Source of the DNA: an uncultured Saprospiraceae bacterium
GTDB taxonomy: Bacteria > Bacteroidota > Bacteroidia > Chitinophagales > Saprospiraceae
Reading direction: 5' to 3'
Assembly: GCA_937980645.1 (NCBI GenBank)
Contig: CALJPQ010000009.1
Location: 242,018-306,017, forward strand
DNA: 64,000 nucleotides
Part shown: in pieces, positions 53,760 to 61,694 of the stretch
Numbering within the stretch: position 1 is the stretch's first letter
Layout of the letters: the number at the start of each line of letters is the position of its first letter
The notes under the pieces: model-generated
The model's database searches: none
Told to the model about the DNA's origin: nothing
Seen by the model: only the letters and a program-made list of their open reading frames with translations
Translations under genes and position numbers: made by a program

Positions 53760-53793
53760 GCGAGGCAACGGGAGTACCCTCCCGTCGCCTCGC
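53760..53793. terminator. Bidirectional hairpin between convergent genes
   Basis: GCGAGGC/GCCTCGC and ACGGGAG/CTCCCGT stacked with one A-C mismatch, loop TACC. On the minus strand it is followed by ACTGTTTTAG. It lies just after the subtilase stop and before the end of the convergent HEIGH protease gene. Confidence 0.6.
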
Positions 53794-53820
53794 TGTGTTC
53801 CGCCTCGGCCCGACAAGAAC

Positions 53821-54618
53821 TCAATACAGGTAGTTGAGGGCTGTCCGGTCGTTAGTGTTGAACGGACGGTCAACACCATTGCCAATGCAGGCCAGCATCC
53901 AGGAGCCGGCATCCGGCCCCGTAGGCGTGCCCGGAATGTGTACCGCGCCCACGCCGTTGTTCTCCTGGCCTTCGTTGCCGCCCGAACCGCAGCTATAGGA
54001 GCGGTTCATGTAGTCCGTATGGCGGAAGCCAATGCAGTGGCCAATTTCATGAGCAAACACGGTAGTCAGCGTATTCACATTCCAGTTGCGGTACTGGCGA
54101 TTGAACTGAATTTCTGGATATGGGTTGCCGCCGCTGGGAAAGCCCGCCGCTGCAATAAACGAACCGCCATTGACAATTTTAATCACAATGTTGCCGCCGC
54201 TGGATACTCGCTGAAAGGTCAGCAGTAAATTCTCCGCGTTGTAGCGAGCAATGGCGGCGTTGATGGCATTGTTAAGGTTCGTGGTAAGCGAACCGGAAGT
54301 ACTGATGGTAATCGTGCGCGGCAGGCCCGTTACTAAGTTGAACGTGCGGTACTGTTCTTCCTGAGCAATAATCAGGTTTGGGCTAAGGCTCAGGTCGGCG
54401 TCCAGGTCTTGCTTGCGCAAAAAGATATCGCCCTCGACGATGTAGCCATCCTCATGGACGTAGGCGTCCTTGGGGCTAAAGCCTAAGCGGGCGATTTTCG
54501 CCTTCACGTCTTCAGGTACGGTGGGGAGCAAGTCCTCGGCGCCGTTGTCGCGCACACAGGAGTAGATGCCGGCGGAAACAACGGCAGCCAGGGCAATCAA
54601 AAGGAGACGTTTGAGCAT
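53821..54618 (-). CDS. Dual-action HEIGH metalloprotease lipoprotein (M57-like)
   Basis: 265 residues from ATG 54618. Signal peptide MLKRLLLIALAAVVSAGIYS with lipobox IYSC. The zinc motif is FAHEIGHCIGFRHTDYMNRS, a metzincin HExxHxxGxxH ending in the HEIGH signature, in a domain that begins AINAAIARYNAENLLLTFQR. The C-terminal region NEGQENNGVGAVHIPGTPTG is typical. It probably acts on or near the cell surface. An upstream in-frame start overlaps the promoter and was rejected. Convergent with the subtilase. Confidence 0.88.
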   Translation of the reverse strand: MLKRLLLIALAAVVSAGIYSCVRDNGAEDLLPTVPEDVKAKIARLGFSPKDAYVHEDGYIVEGDIFLRKQDLDADLSLSPNLIIAQEEQYRTFNLVTGLPRTITISTSGSLTTNLNNAINAAIARYNAENLLLTFQRVSSGGNIVIKIVNGGSFIAAAGFPSGGNPYPEIQFNRQYRNWNVNTLTTVFAHEIGHCIGFRHTDYMNRSYSCGSGGNEGQENNGVGAVHIPGTPTGPDAGSWMLACIGNGVDRPFNTNDRTALNYLY

Positions 54619-54683
54619 AACACAGACAGTTTGAGTTTTTGATGAAAGAAGAGCAGAGCAAAGCAGTAGCCGAAACGGGTGAG

Positions 54684-54691
54684 CAAAAGTA
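54684..54691 (-). promoter_or_regulatory. -7 promoter element TACTTTTG for the HEIGH protease
   Basis: Minus-strand TAnnTTTG match, 65 bases upstream of the ATG at 54618. Confidence 0.65.
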
Positions 54692-54764
54692 GGAAAATTC
54701 ACTGCGTGTAGCTATTTTTATTTCTTTGGCCAAAAGCAGCAAAAAAGAGCAGCGCGGGCGCGAG

Positions 54765-54772
54765 TATCTTTG
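54765..54772 (+). promoter_or_regulatory. -7 promoter element TATCTTTG for the SDR gene
   Basis: TAnnTTTG match, 71 bases before the ATG at 54844; divergent with the element at 54684-54691. Confidence 0.65.
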
Positions 54773-54843
54773 AACGGGAGCAAATGGCAGGATTTGCCTC
54801 TTTCATTTTTCGATAAAACACACACGCAAACCGCTTATTGACT

Positions 54844-55647
54844 ATGCAGATTGGCAACAAAGTTTTCGTTGTAACGGGTGCAGGCAGCGGCATTGGCCAG
54901 CAGCTGACAGTGCTGCTTATTCAGAGGGGCGCCCGTGTCATTGGCCTTGACCTGAAGGAAGCCGCGCTGGCGCAGACGAGAGCCTTGACGGGCGGCGACG
55001 ATACGCGTTTCCGAGGCGTTGTGCTGGACATTGCCGACCTGGAGCGCGTGCAGGCCTTTGCTGCTGAAGCACCGGCTATTTTTGGCGCCGTGGACGGCCT
55101 CATCAACAACGCTGGCATTATTCAACCCTTTCTGACGGTCAATGAGTTGCCGCTGGAGACCATCCACCGGGTGATGAATGTCAATTTTTACGGTGTGGTC
55201 TATCTGACCAAAGCCCTGCTGCCACACTTGCTGGAGCGCCCGGAAGCGCATATTGTCAATGTTTCCAGCATGGGCGGCTTTTTGCCCGTGCCCGGTCAGA
55301 GCGTGTATGGCGCTTCTAAAGCTGCCGTCAAGTTGCTCACGGAGGGGCTTTACGCCGAACTACTTCACACCTGTGTGCGAGTAACCATTGTGATGCCGGG
55401 CGCGGTAGCCACCAACATCGTCGAAAATTCGGCCATAGAAGCGCCGCCTACTTCGGGCGATAGCAGCCGCTTCAAGGCATTGCCTGCCGAGCGGGCAGCT
55501 GCCATCATTGTGAGGGCTATCGAGAGGAATGCCTTCCGCGTGCTCGTGGGGTCTGATGCCTCGTTCATGGACCGCCTTTATCGGCTGGCGCCCCGGTATG
55601 CTGTTCATTTCATCACGCGCCGGATGCAGAGCCTGCTGAAGAAGTAG
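54844..55647 (+). CDS. Short-chain dehydrogenase/reductase
   Basis: 267 residues. Classical SDR: cofactor motif VTGAGSGIGQQL, DIADLERVQ, INNAGIIQPF, catalytic Ser in NVSSMGGFLPVPGQ and YGASKAAVK with the Tyr-Lys pair. The Asp in LDLKEAAL after the second strand favours NAD over NADP. The substrate is unknown; similar proteins act on lipids or steroids. Convergent with the EAD11-TPR gene. Confidence 0.9.
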   Translation: MQIGNKVFVVTGAGSGIGQQLTVLLIQRGARVIGLDLKEAALAQTRALTGGDDTRFRGVVLDIADLERVQAFAAEAPAIFGAVDGLINNAGIIQPFLTVNELPLETIHRVMNVNFYGVVYLTKALLPHLLERPEAHIVNVSSMGGFLPVPGQSVYGASKAAVKLLTEGLYAELLHTCVRVTIVMPGAVATNIVENSAIEAPPTSGDSSRFKALPAERAAAIIVRAIERNAFRVLVGSDASFMDRLYRLAPRYAVHFITRRMQSLLKK

Positions 55648-55670
55648 CAGTCTGCTACAAAGCAGTCCTG

Positions 55671-57278
55671 TTATTGGCGTGGGCGGCGCGCAAGGGTATC
55701 TACCGTTAATTGCTGGCGCAATTTGGGGCGAATGCCTTTGACCGTGGCACCTGTTCGGACGGATTGTTCGATAATTTTCAGGGCTTTGGCGGTGTCCCCT
55801 TTCTGGATTTCCGCTTCCACAGCGATTTGGATGGCTTCGGTGTTGCGCGGGTTTTGGCGCAGCACTTCGCTGGCCTGTTGGGCAGCGCGGTCGGCGTCGC
55901 CTAAGGCTAAGTTGGCTCGAGCGGCGCCGATGCGCACCTTGGGGTCGCGTGTTTGCGTTGCTTTGCGCTCCAATTGGTCGCGTCGCACTTCTAAGGCGGC
56001 GATGCTGTCGCGCGCCTGGCGGTTTCGCTCTTCCAGCTGTTCGACGGGTATGGCGCCTTCGCGGCGGGCTTGTTCTATTTCTTTTTTGGCCTTTTCGGGC
56101 TGGCTGCTTTTGAGGAAGGCCTCGATGCGCGCCTGGCGCAGGGCGGGCAGCAGGGTAGTATCCAGCACTGGTACGGCCTCTAAGTCGCGGGCGGCGGCTT
56201 CGTAGCGCTCCGCTTGCAGAAGGAGGGCGCCGCGTTTGAGATGGGCTGTGGGGCTAGAAGGGTAATGTTCCAGCACTCTATCGTATTCGGCGATGGCTTT
56301 TTCCAGCTGGTTGCTCTGGATGTAATGGTCAGCCAGCAAGAAGGCAGTGGTGGTGTCTATGGGGGGGTGGGCGTCTTTATCGGTGGTGGTCAGTGAAGCC
56401 AGGTCTTCCTGGAGGGCCTGGAGGGCAGCAGGCAGCACGGCTACGCGCTGGAAGTTGGACAGGGCGATGTAGAGCATGCGCGCGATGACGGGTGGTTCGC
56501 TGCTCAGCGCGGCTTCTTCGGTAGTAGCTAGCAGGCGCCACAGCGTGGTGTCGGATACCATCGCGCTTTTCCCGGAGCTCACCAGGCGGTAGCGCACATC
56601 TAAGGCGAGGCTACCATTGGGCCGTTTGCGCACTTTGCCCCAAACGAGCATTTGCACATTGCATTTTCGGGCCAACTCGATGGCCTCTGCGGAGTTGGGG
56701 TAATTGTTTTCAATGTCGAAACGCCGATGGACGGCGGCGATGGCTTCGGTGCGCAGTTGCGGGCTGCGCTCGAACCAGTCATTGAGCTCGTCCATGATGT
56801 CTATAGCCGGATTGTACTCCTTGCTGGCACCCATGAACGGCAGGATGAGTACACGCACCCGGGCGGCATCGTCGAAGCGCGGGCACTCTTCGGCAGTTTG
56901 TACATAAAACCAGACGCCTATGCCTGTAACCAATAGGGCTATCAGCCCGCCTATCAGGTAGTAGCGCCAGGTGCGCCAGCGCGGTTCTTCGGGCGAAGCG
57001 CTCAGCGTTGTCCGGCCCGCTTCTATCAGGCCTATTACCTGCAAGGCCTTGTCGGTCAGCTGATTGTAAGCCCGGCGCGCCTCTTCGCTGGAGAGCGTTC
57101 CTTTCAGTACCTCCGCCTTCACCTGATATAATTCGGCCTGGTTGATGCGGACAATGCGGGCCAGCTCAGCATATTCGGGCGACTGCGCCAGCCATTGCGC
57201 CAAGTCGTCGTAGGCGGCTTCTAATTCGCCTTGGCTGAGGCGTTTCTTAATCGAGTCGAGTGCTTGCTTATTCGCCAT
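55671..57278 (-). CDS. EAD11-like / TM / TPR protein
   Basis: 535 residues from ATG 57278. Residues 1-85 (ALDSIKKRLSQGELEAAYDD, VLKGTLSSEEARRAYNQLT) fit effector-associated domain 11, an adaptor found in Bacteroidota conflict-type proteins. One membrane helix follows (about 106-127), with Arg/Trp-rich residues before it, so the N-terminus should be cytosolic and the rest periplasmic. Residues about 140-245 (VRVLILPFMGASKEYN, KCNVQMLVWGKVRKR) look like a TolB/FlgO-like N-terminal domain, and several TPR units span about 330-500. No catalytic site was seen. It is last in a run of seven minus-strand genes, 34 bases after the SGNH esterase. Confidence 0.75.
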   Translation of the reverse strand: MANKQALDSIKKRLSQGELEAAYDDLAQWLAQSPEYAELARIVRINQAELYQVKAEVLKGTLSSEEARRAYNQLTDKALQVIGLIEAGRTTLSASPEEPRWRTWRYYLIGGLIALLVTGIGVWFYVQTAEECPRFDDAARVRVLILPFMGASKEYNPAIDIMDELNDWFERSPQLRTEAIAAVHRRFDIENNYPNSAEAIELARKCNVQMLVWGKVRKRPNGSLALDVRYRLVSSGKSAMVSDTTLWRLLATTEEAALSSEPPVIARMLYIALSNFQRVAVLPAALQALQEDLASLTTTDKDAHPPIDTTTAFLLADHYIQSNQLEKAIAEYDRVLEHYPSSPTAHLKRGALLLQAERYEAAARDLEAVPVLDTTLLPALRQARIEAFLKSSQPEKAKKEIEQARREGAIPVEQLEERNRQARDSIAALEVRRDQLERKATQTRDPKVRIGAARANLALGDADRAAQQASEVLRQNPRNTEAIQIAVEAEIQKGDTAKALKIIEQSVRTGATVKGIRPKLRQQLTVDTLARRPRQ

Positions 57279-57312
57279 AGGGTAGGGTGAGCAGGATGGG
57301 CGAGCCGTGTGC

Positions 57313-57999
57313 TTACAGTGGCGCCCGTAACAGCGGATAGAGCACTTGCCAGACGTTTTCGCTGACGATGCGATGCCCCGCGGCATTGGGGTGGATGCCA
57401 TCGGGCAGGTTCAGGTCGGGTTCCCCGCCGACGCCCTCCAGCAGGAAGGGGATGAGAGTGGCTTGATTGGCCGATGCTAAGTCGCGGTACATCTGGGCAA
57501 ATGTTTTCGTGTACTCCGGCCCCAGGTTGGGCGGGGCCAGCATCCCGGCAATAACGATACGGCAGGCCGGATATTTGGCGCGTACCTGGTCAATGATGGC
57601 CTGTAGGTTTTCGCGCGAAGCCTCCAGAGGCAGTCCGCGCAAGGCGTCGTTGCCGCCCAATTCGAGCACAAAGAGGTCCACGGGTTGCTGGAGCACCCAG
57701 CTTACGCGGCTGCGCCCGCCGGCCGTCGTCTCGCCGCTGTTGCCAGCGTTGATGCAGACGTACGGCAGCCCCAAGCTGTCTATTTTTTGCTGGATGAGTG
57801 CCACGAAGCCTTCCTCTGGCGAAAGGCCATACGCTGCAGTGAGGCTGTTGCCAAAGAACAAAATCACCCGGCGTGTTTGCGAGGTGTCAGAAGAGGTGCC
57901 TTCTGTCGCCACGGACGATGTGTTGGCAGAGCGGCGGCATCCGCCGTGGGCAAAAGCAAAGAATGCTATTGCCGCCACGAATACGACTCGATAAAGCAT
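57313..57999 (-). CDS. SGNH/GDSL hydrolase (TesA-like arylesterase) lipoprotein
   Basis: 228 residues from ATG 57999. Signal peptide with lipobox HGGC. SGNH blocks: LFFGNSLTAAYGLSPEEGF (Ser), NAGNSGETTAGGRSRVSW (Gly), LELGGNDALRG (Asn) and DGIHPNAAGH (Asp-His). Very like arylesterase/thioesterase I TesA, which cleaves acyl esters and thioesters in the periplasm. It lies between a rhodanese lipoprotein gene (47 bases before) and the EAD11-TPR gene (34 bases after), all minus strand. Confidence 0.92.
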   Translation of the reverse strand: MLYRVVFVAAIAFFAFAHGGCRRSANTSSVATEGTSSDTSQTRRVILFFGNSLTAAYGLSPEEGFVALIQQKIDSLGLPYVCINAGNSGETTAGGRSRVSWVLQQPVDLFVLELGGNDALRGLPLEASRENLQAIIDQVRAKYPACRIVIAGMLAPPNLGPEYTKTFAQMYRDLASANQATLIPFLLEGVGGEPDLNLPDGIHPNAAGHRIVSENVWQVLYPLLRAPL

Positions 58000-58046
58000 A
58001 TCACACAAACAGGCGTATTGGCAAAAGGCTCAAAAGAGCCGAACGC

Positions 58047-58448
58047 CTATTCTTTGCGAACGACCGGAAGTTTGTGTGCTTCCCAGGCCAGCATGCCGCC
58101 TTCCATGTTGGCTAAGTTCTGGTAGCCCTGTGCCACGAGCATGTCGTAAGCGCGGCGGCTCCGGTTGCCAGACCGGCAGGCCAGGATAACCTGCTGGTTG
58201 CGCGGGATGTCTTGCAGGCGATTGGCCAGCTGGCTCAGCGGCACATTGCGGTAGTTCTTGACATTGTAGGCGACTTCGGCTACCTCATCGGGTTCGCGTA
58301 CGTCAATGAGGAGGGTACCCTCTTGTGTCAAGGCATACGCTTCTTCCACCGTCAGCGACGTCGTCGGGCTGACGAAGGATTTTTTAGAGTGGCAGGCTGC
58401 TGCCCAAAGCAGCCCATGAAGCAGAGCAAACAAGAAAAGTGTACGCAT
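58047..58448 (-). CDS. Rhodanese-like domain lipoprotein
   Basis: 133 residues from ATG 58448. Signal peptide with lipobox AAAC. One rhodanese domain: TLLIDVREPDEVAEVAYNVK, the active loop ACRSGNRSRRA with the catalytic Cys, and NMEGGMLAWEAHKLPV. It likely handles sulfane sulfur in the envelope. The gene is between the response regulator and the esterase on the same strand. Confidence 0.9.
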   Translation of the reverse strand: MRTLFLFALLHGLLWAAACHSKKSFVSPTTSLTVEEAYALTQEGTLLIDVREPDEVAEVAYNVKNYRNVPLSQLANRLQDIPRNQQVILACRSGNRSRRAYDMLVAQGYQNLANMEGGMLAWEAHKLPVVRKE

Positions 58449-58580
58449 AGTAAGAAGTCGGTAATTTCTGCTTGTGGACGTTTGGGAGGATATCCTCAAG
58501 AAGTTTGCCCAACAAATGCGATTTGACCAAAAGCACAGCTAAAATGCCTTGGATCAATTTACGCTTTCCGCTCAGAAACG

Positions 58581-59285
58581 CTACGCATCTACCCGAAATT
58601 TGAAGCCGACGCCGTGGATGTTTTCGATTTTGATGCGTTCGTCGCGGCTGAGGTATTTGCGCAGGCGGGAGATGAAGACATCTAAGCTGCGGCCCAGGAA
58701 GTAGTCGTTTTTGCCCCAAATGGTTTCCAGGATGAACGAGCGTTTGACGAGTTGGTTGCGGTGTTCGTTGAGTAGGCGGAGCAGGTCGGCTTCCTTTTGG
58801 GTGAGGGTTTCGCCCTCTTCGCCATCGTAGGAGAGCAAGAGGTTGTTGTAGTCAAACCAATACTTGCCGATAGGGACACGCCCGGTAGTACGGTTGGGTT
58901 CGCCAAAACCCGAACGGCGCAGGAAGACATGTACTTTAAGGATGAGTTCTTCGATGCTGAAAGGCTTCACCATGTAGTCGTCGGCGCCGATTTTGAGGCC
59001 TTTCAGGCGGTCTTCGCGCATGGTTTTGGCCGAGAGGAAGATGATGGGCACCTCCTGGTCGCGCTTGCGGATTTCGGTGGCCAGCTCGAAGCCGTCCACT
59101 TCGGGCAGCATGACGTCCAGAATGTAGAGGTCAAACTTCTGGCCAGACTGTATGGCCTTTAGAGCTTCGCGCCCGTCGGTGATGTGGGTAACCTGAAAGC
59201 CCTCGCGTTCGAGGTTGTCGCGGGTAACGTAGCTAAGGCTTTCGTCATCTTCTACGTAGAGCAAATGCGGCACGGGTGCTGACAT
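58581..59285 (-). CDS. OmpR-family response regulator
   Basis: 234 residues. Receiver domain (1-120): LYVEDDESLSYVTRDNLERE, phospho-acceptor Asp in LYILDVMLPEVDGFELA, FLSAKTMREDRLKGLKIGAD and the Lys in DDYMVKPFS. OmpR winged helix follows (about 135-232) with LTQKEADLLRLL and FISRLRKYLSRD. Sequence style resembles RprY of Bacteroides. It is downstream of its kinase gene by 176 bases and has its own promoter at 59326-59333. Confidence 0.95.
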   Translation of the reverse strand: MSAPVPHLLYVEDDESLSYVTRDNLEREGFQVTHITDGREALKAIQSGQKFDLYILDVMLPEVDGFELATEIRKRDQEVPIIFLSAKTMREDRLKGLKIGADDYMVKPFSIEELILKVHVFLRRSGFGEPNRTTGRVPIGKYWFDYNNLLLSYDGEEGETLTQKEADLLRLLNEHRNQLVKRSFILETIWGKNDYFLGRSLDVFISRLRKYLSRDERIKIENIHGVGFKFRVDA

Positions 59286-59325
59286 AGTAGCGGCAGAGGG
59301 ATGGGTGGTCTGACAATAGATGCCG

Positions 59326-59333
59326 CAAACTTA
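59326..59333 (-). promoter_or_regulatory. -7 promoter element TAAGTTTG for the response regulator
   Basis: Minus-strand TAnnTTTG match 40 bases before the response regulator ATG, in the 176-base gap after the kinase gene. Confidence 0.55.
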
Positions 59334-59461
59334 GCGCAAAACGCTTTTTCGGCATGGATAGGCCGGCGGTTTCCATCGTTTTTGCTCCCGCAGGGACTAT
59401 TCGATGAAAAATTCACTTTGCCTTTGGCAAAGCCCAATGGCAGCCGGCCATTTTTGGCGTT

Positions 59462-60949
59462 TCATTTTTCACCTTTTACAGGCGGCAGCACTACGGTGAA
59501 CGCGCTTCCTTTGCCCACTTCACTGCGCACCTCAACAGAGCCTTTGTGGGCCTCTACAATGGCTTTGACGTAGCTGAGGCCCAGCCCGAAGCCTTTGACA
59601 TCGTGCAGGTTGCCCGTGTGGACGCGGTAGAACTTGTCAAAGATGTGTTTGCGGGCTTCCTTGCTGATGCCGATGCCTTTGTCTTCGACGGTAATGGCCA
59701 CGCCGCCGTTGGGCAGGTCGCGTGTGCGGACGGTGATGTCGGGCTTTTCCGGGCTGTATTTGTTGGCGTTGTCGAGCAGGTTGTGGATGACGTTGGCTAA
59801 GTGCGTGGCATCACCCTGGACTACAGGCCGCGTAGCCTGCAGGTCGAGTTTGAGCGTTCCTTCGCGTTTTTCCACCTGAAGACTGAAGTTTTCGGCGGCC
59901 TGCTGGATGAGAGCATGCAGGTTGACTTCGGCGATGCGGAGTTGGATTTCGTTGCGATCCAGCTGGGCGATTTGCAGCACGCGCTCGACCTGGCCGTTCA
60001 TGCGGCGATTTTCCTGGCGAATGATTTCGGCAAAGCGCCGGATGCGTTCCGGGTCCTGAATGACCATGGGGCTGACGATGCTGTCCGTCGCCAGTGAAAT
60101 GGTGGCAATGGGGGTTTTGAACTCATGGGTCATATTATTGATGAAGTCTGTCTTCATCTCCGACAGTTTTTTCTGCCGGTAAATGACCTGGATAGTGTAC
60201 CAAAACGAGAAAAGGATAATGCCGGTAAAAATGATAGACAGCACCAGGCTTTGCCAGACGGAGCCGAGTACCAAACGGGTGCGGTCGGGGAAGTAAATGG
60301 CTAAATAGCCCGGCGACTCGACGTCTTTAGGGAACAGTGCCACCCGATATGGTGAATTGTAGAGGGATGTAGCCCCTTTAGCCATGAGGTGCGGCGTGTT
60401 TTCTACAACGACGTAGTAACCGTTCATAATGACGAAGCTGCTGCGGGCTTTGGAATAGACGCCGTACTGATAAGGAGCATCAATGCCGCGGCTGCGGAGT
60501 TCTTCGCGCAGAGACTGGTCAAGCAGGTCGAGCGGGACGCGCTCGGCCAGTGGGCGGGAATCCACTAATTGGCTGACTTTCATGTACTCCCACAGGGCGG
60601 TGTGGTCTTCAAAAGAGCGAGACAGGTCAGCAGGGGTTTCAGGCAGGCTGTCGGTGCGGGCAATGCGTCGGGTGTGTTGTCCGCCTTCAAAGTATTGGGC
60701 GGCGCGGCGCAGGTTGCGGTTGAAGTCGGAGGAAGATTTAAAGGTGGCCCTCAGCACTTCCAGTGCGGTGATGTCCTCGTAGTATTCGATCTTATCGGCG
60801 ACGCGGTTGAGGATAGCATAGACGTTTTTGTCGAACTGCTCCTCGTTGAGGCGAATGTTCCAGCCTATCCAATAGATTTGCATGCAGATGATGCCGATGA
60901 GGGCGGCGGTCATCATGCCGATGATGAGTCGGATGCGCAGTGGGTTCAT
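59462..60949 (-). CDS. Sensor histidine kinase
   Basis: 495 residues. Two membrane helices (about 6-28 and 228-250) bracket a 200-residue periplasmic sensor region without a recognised fold. HisKA: FINNMTHEFKTPIATISLAT with the phospho-His, and HATPase: HNLLDNANKYSPEKPDI (N box), VEDKGIGISKEARKHIFDKF (G1/F) and GFGLGLSYVKAIVEAH (G2). It pairs with the response regulator just downstream. The gene is preceded by the TPR membrane gene (60 bases) and the caspase gene. Confidence 0.95.
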   Translation of the reverse strand: MNPLRIRLIIGMMTAALIGIICMQIYWIGWNIRLNEEQFDKNVYAILNRVADKIEYYEDITALEVLRATFKSSSDFNRNLRRAAQYFEGGQHTRRIARTDSLPETPADLSRSFEDHTALWEYMKVSQLVDSRPLAERVPLDLLDQSLREELRSRGIDAPYQYGVYSKARSSFVIMNGYYVVVENTPHLMAKGATSLYNSPYRVALFPKDVESPGYLAIYFPDRTRLVLGSVWQSLVLSIIFTGIILFSFWYTIQVIYRQKKLSEMKTDFINNMTHEFKTPIATISLATDSIVSPMVIQDPERIRRFAEIIRQENRRMNGQVERVLQIAQLDRNEIQLRIAEVNLHALIQQAAENFSLQVEKREGTLKLDLQATRPVVQGDATHLANVIHNLLDNANKYSPEKPDITVRTRDLPNGGVAITVEDKGIGISKEARKHIFDKFYRVHTGNLHDVKGFGLGLSYVKAIVEAHKGSVEVRSEVGKGSAFTVVLPPVKGEK

Positions 60950-61009
60950 GTTGCTTGTGAACGGGCAAAGGCGTGCCGCCGGCAGTAGATGTTTGGGTTT
61001 GGCGGCATT

Positions 61010-61678
61010 TCAGCGCTTGTTTCGCGCCTGGGTTTGCTGGGCGAAGATACGGATGTTCTGGCGGCAGCGGTACCAGTGCAGCCCCTCGGCGCCCAGGGCT
61101 ACGGAGAGCGCCAGGCCGGTCAGGAGGTGCTGTAGCGCCAGGGCTACATCGTCATACAGGCGAAAGAAGGGCCGTACTACAAACAGTTCGGCGGCGGCTA
61201 CGGCCAGCGCAGCAAAGATGAGGCCTATGCAAACGGCCCAGGAGCGCCGCAACCAGGGCGGGCGCTGATGGAGCAGGCATTTGCGCAGCAGCCGCCACCC
61301 CGAACGATTGGAGGGGTAGAGCTTGAGGTACTCGCGCAACACATGCTCGGCAGCTGGCCATTGTCGCTGTTGCACGAGTGCTTCGGCCTTGCGCGGGAGC
61401 AAACGGGCCAGAATATCCTGCCCGCTCCAGTGGGTCATATTTTGCAGGAAGACTTGCTCAATCAGGTGGTCCAGCATGACGACAGCCTGGCCATAAAAGC
61501 CCACGGAGTAGAGCGCTTCAGTGTAGGTGTAGGCACAGTCGAAGTACTCGCTATCGTCCAGCGTGCGTAGTTCGTCTTCGTGCTGCTCAAAATAGCGAAT
61601 GATGCCATGGTAGTCCGCGGCATCAATCGCTTTGAAGTTCCGATACAGGCGCAGGCGCTGAGCGGGCAGGTACGCCAT
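61010..61678 (-). CDS. TPR-like protein with two C-terminal membrane helices
   Basis: 222 residues, no signal peptide. The first ~130 residues are helical and TPR-like (YTYTEALYSVGFYGQAVVML, KAEALVQQRQWPAAEHVLRE), followed by two membrane helices (about 146-166 and 175-195) and a basic tail. The soluble part should face the cytosol. It follows the caspase gene by 16 bases and precedes the histidine kinase by 60 bases. Not recognised as a named family. Confidence 0.75.
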   Translation of the reverse strand: MAYLPAQRLRLYRNFKAIDAADYHGIIRYFEQHEDELRTLDDSEYFDCAYTYTEALYSVGFYGQAVVMLDHLIEQVFLQNMTHWSGQDILARLLPRKAEALVQQRQWPAAEHVLREYLKLYPSNRSGWRLLRKCLLHQRPPWLRRSWAVCIGLIFAALAVAAAELFVVRPFFRLYDDVALALQHLLTGLALSVALGAEGLHWYRCRQNIRIFAQQTQARNKR

Positions 61679-61694
61679 AGCAGAGCAAAGTCAT

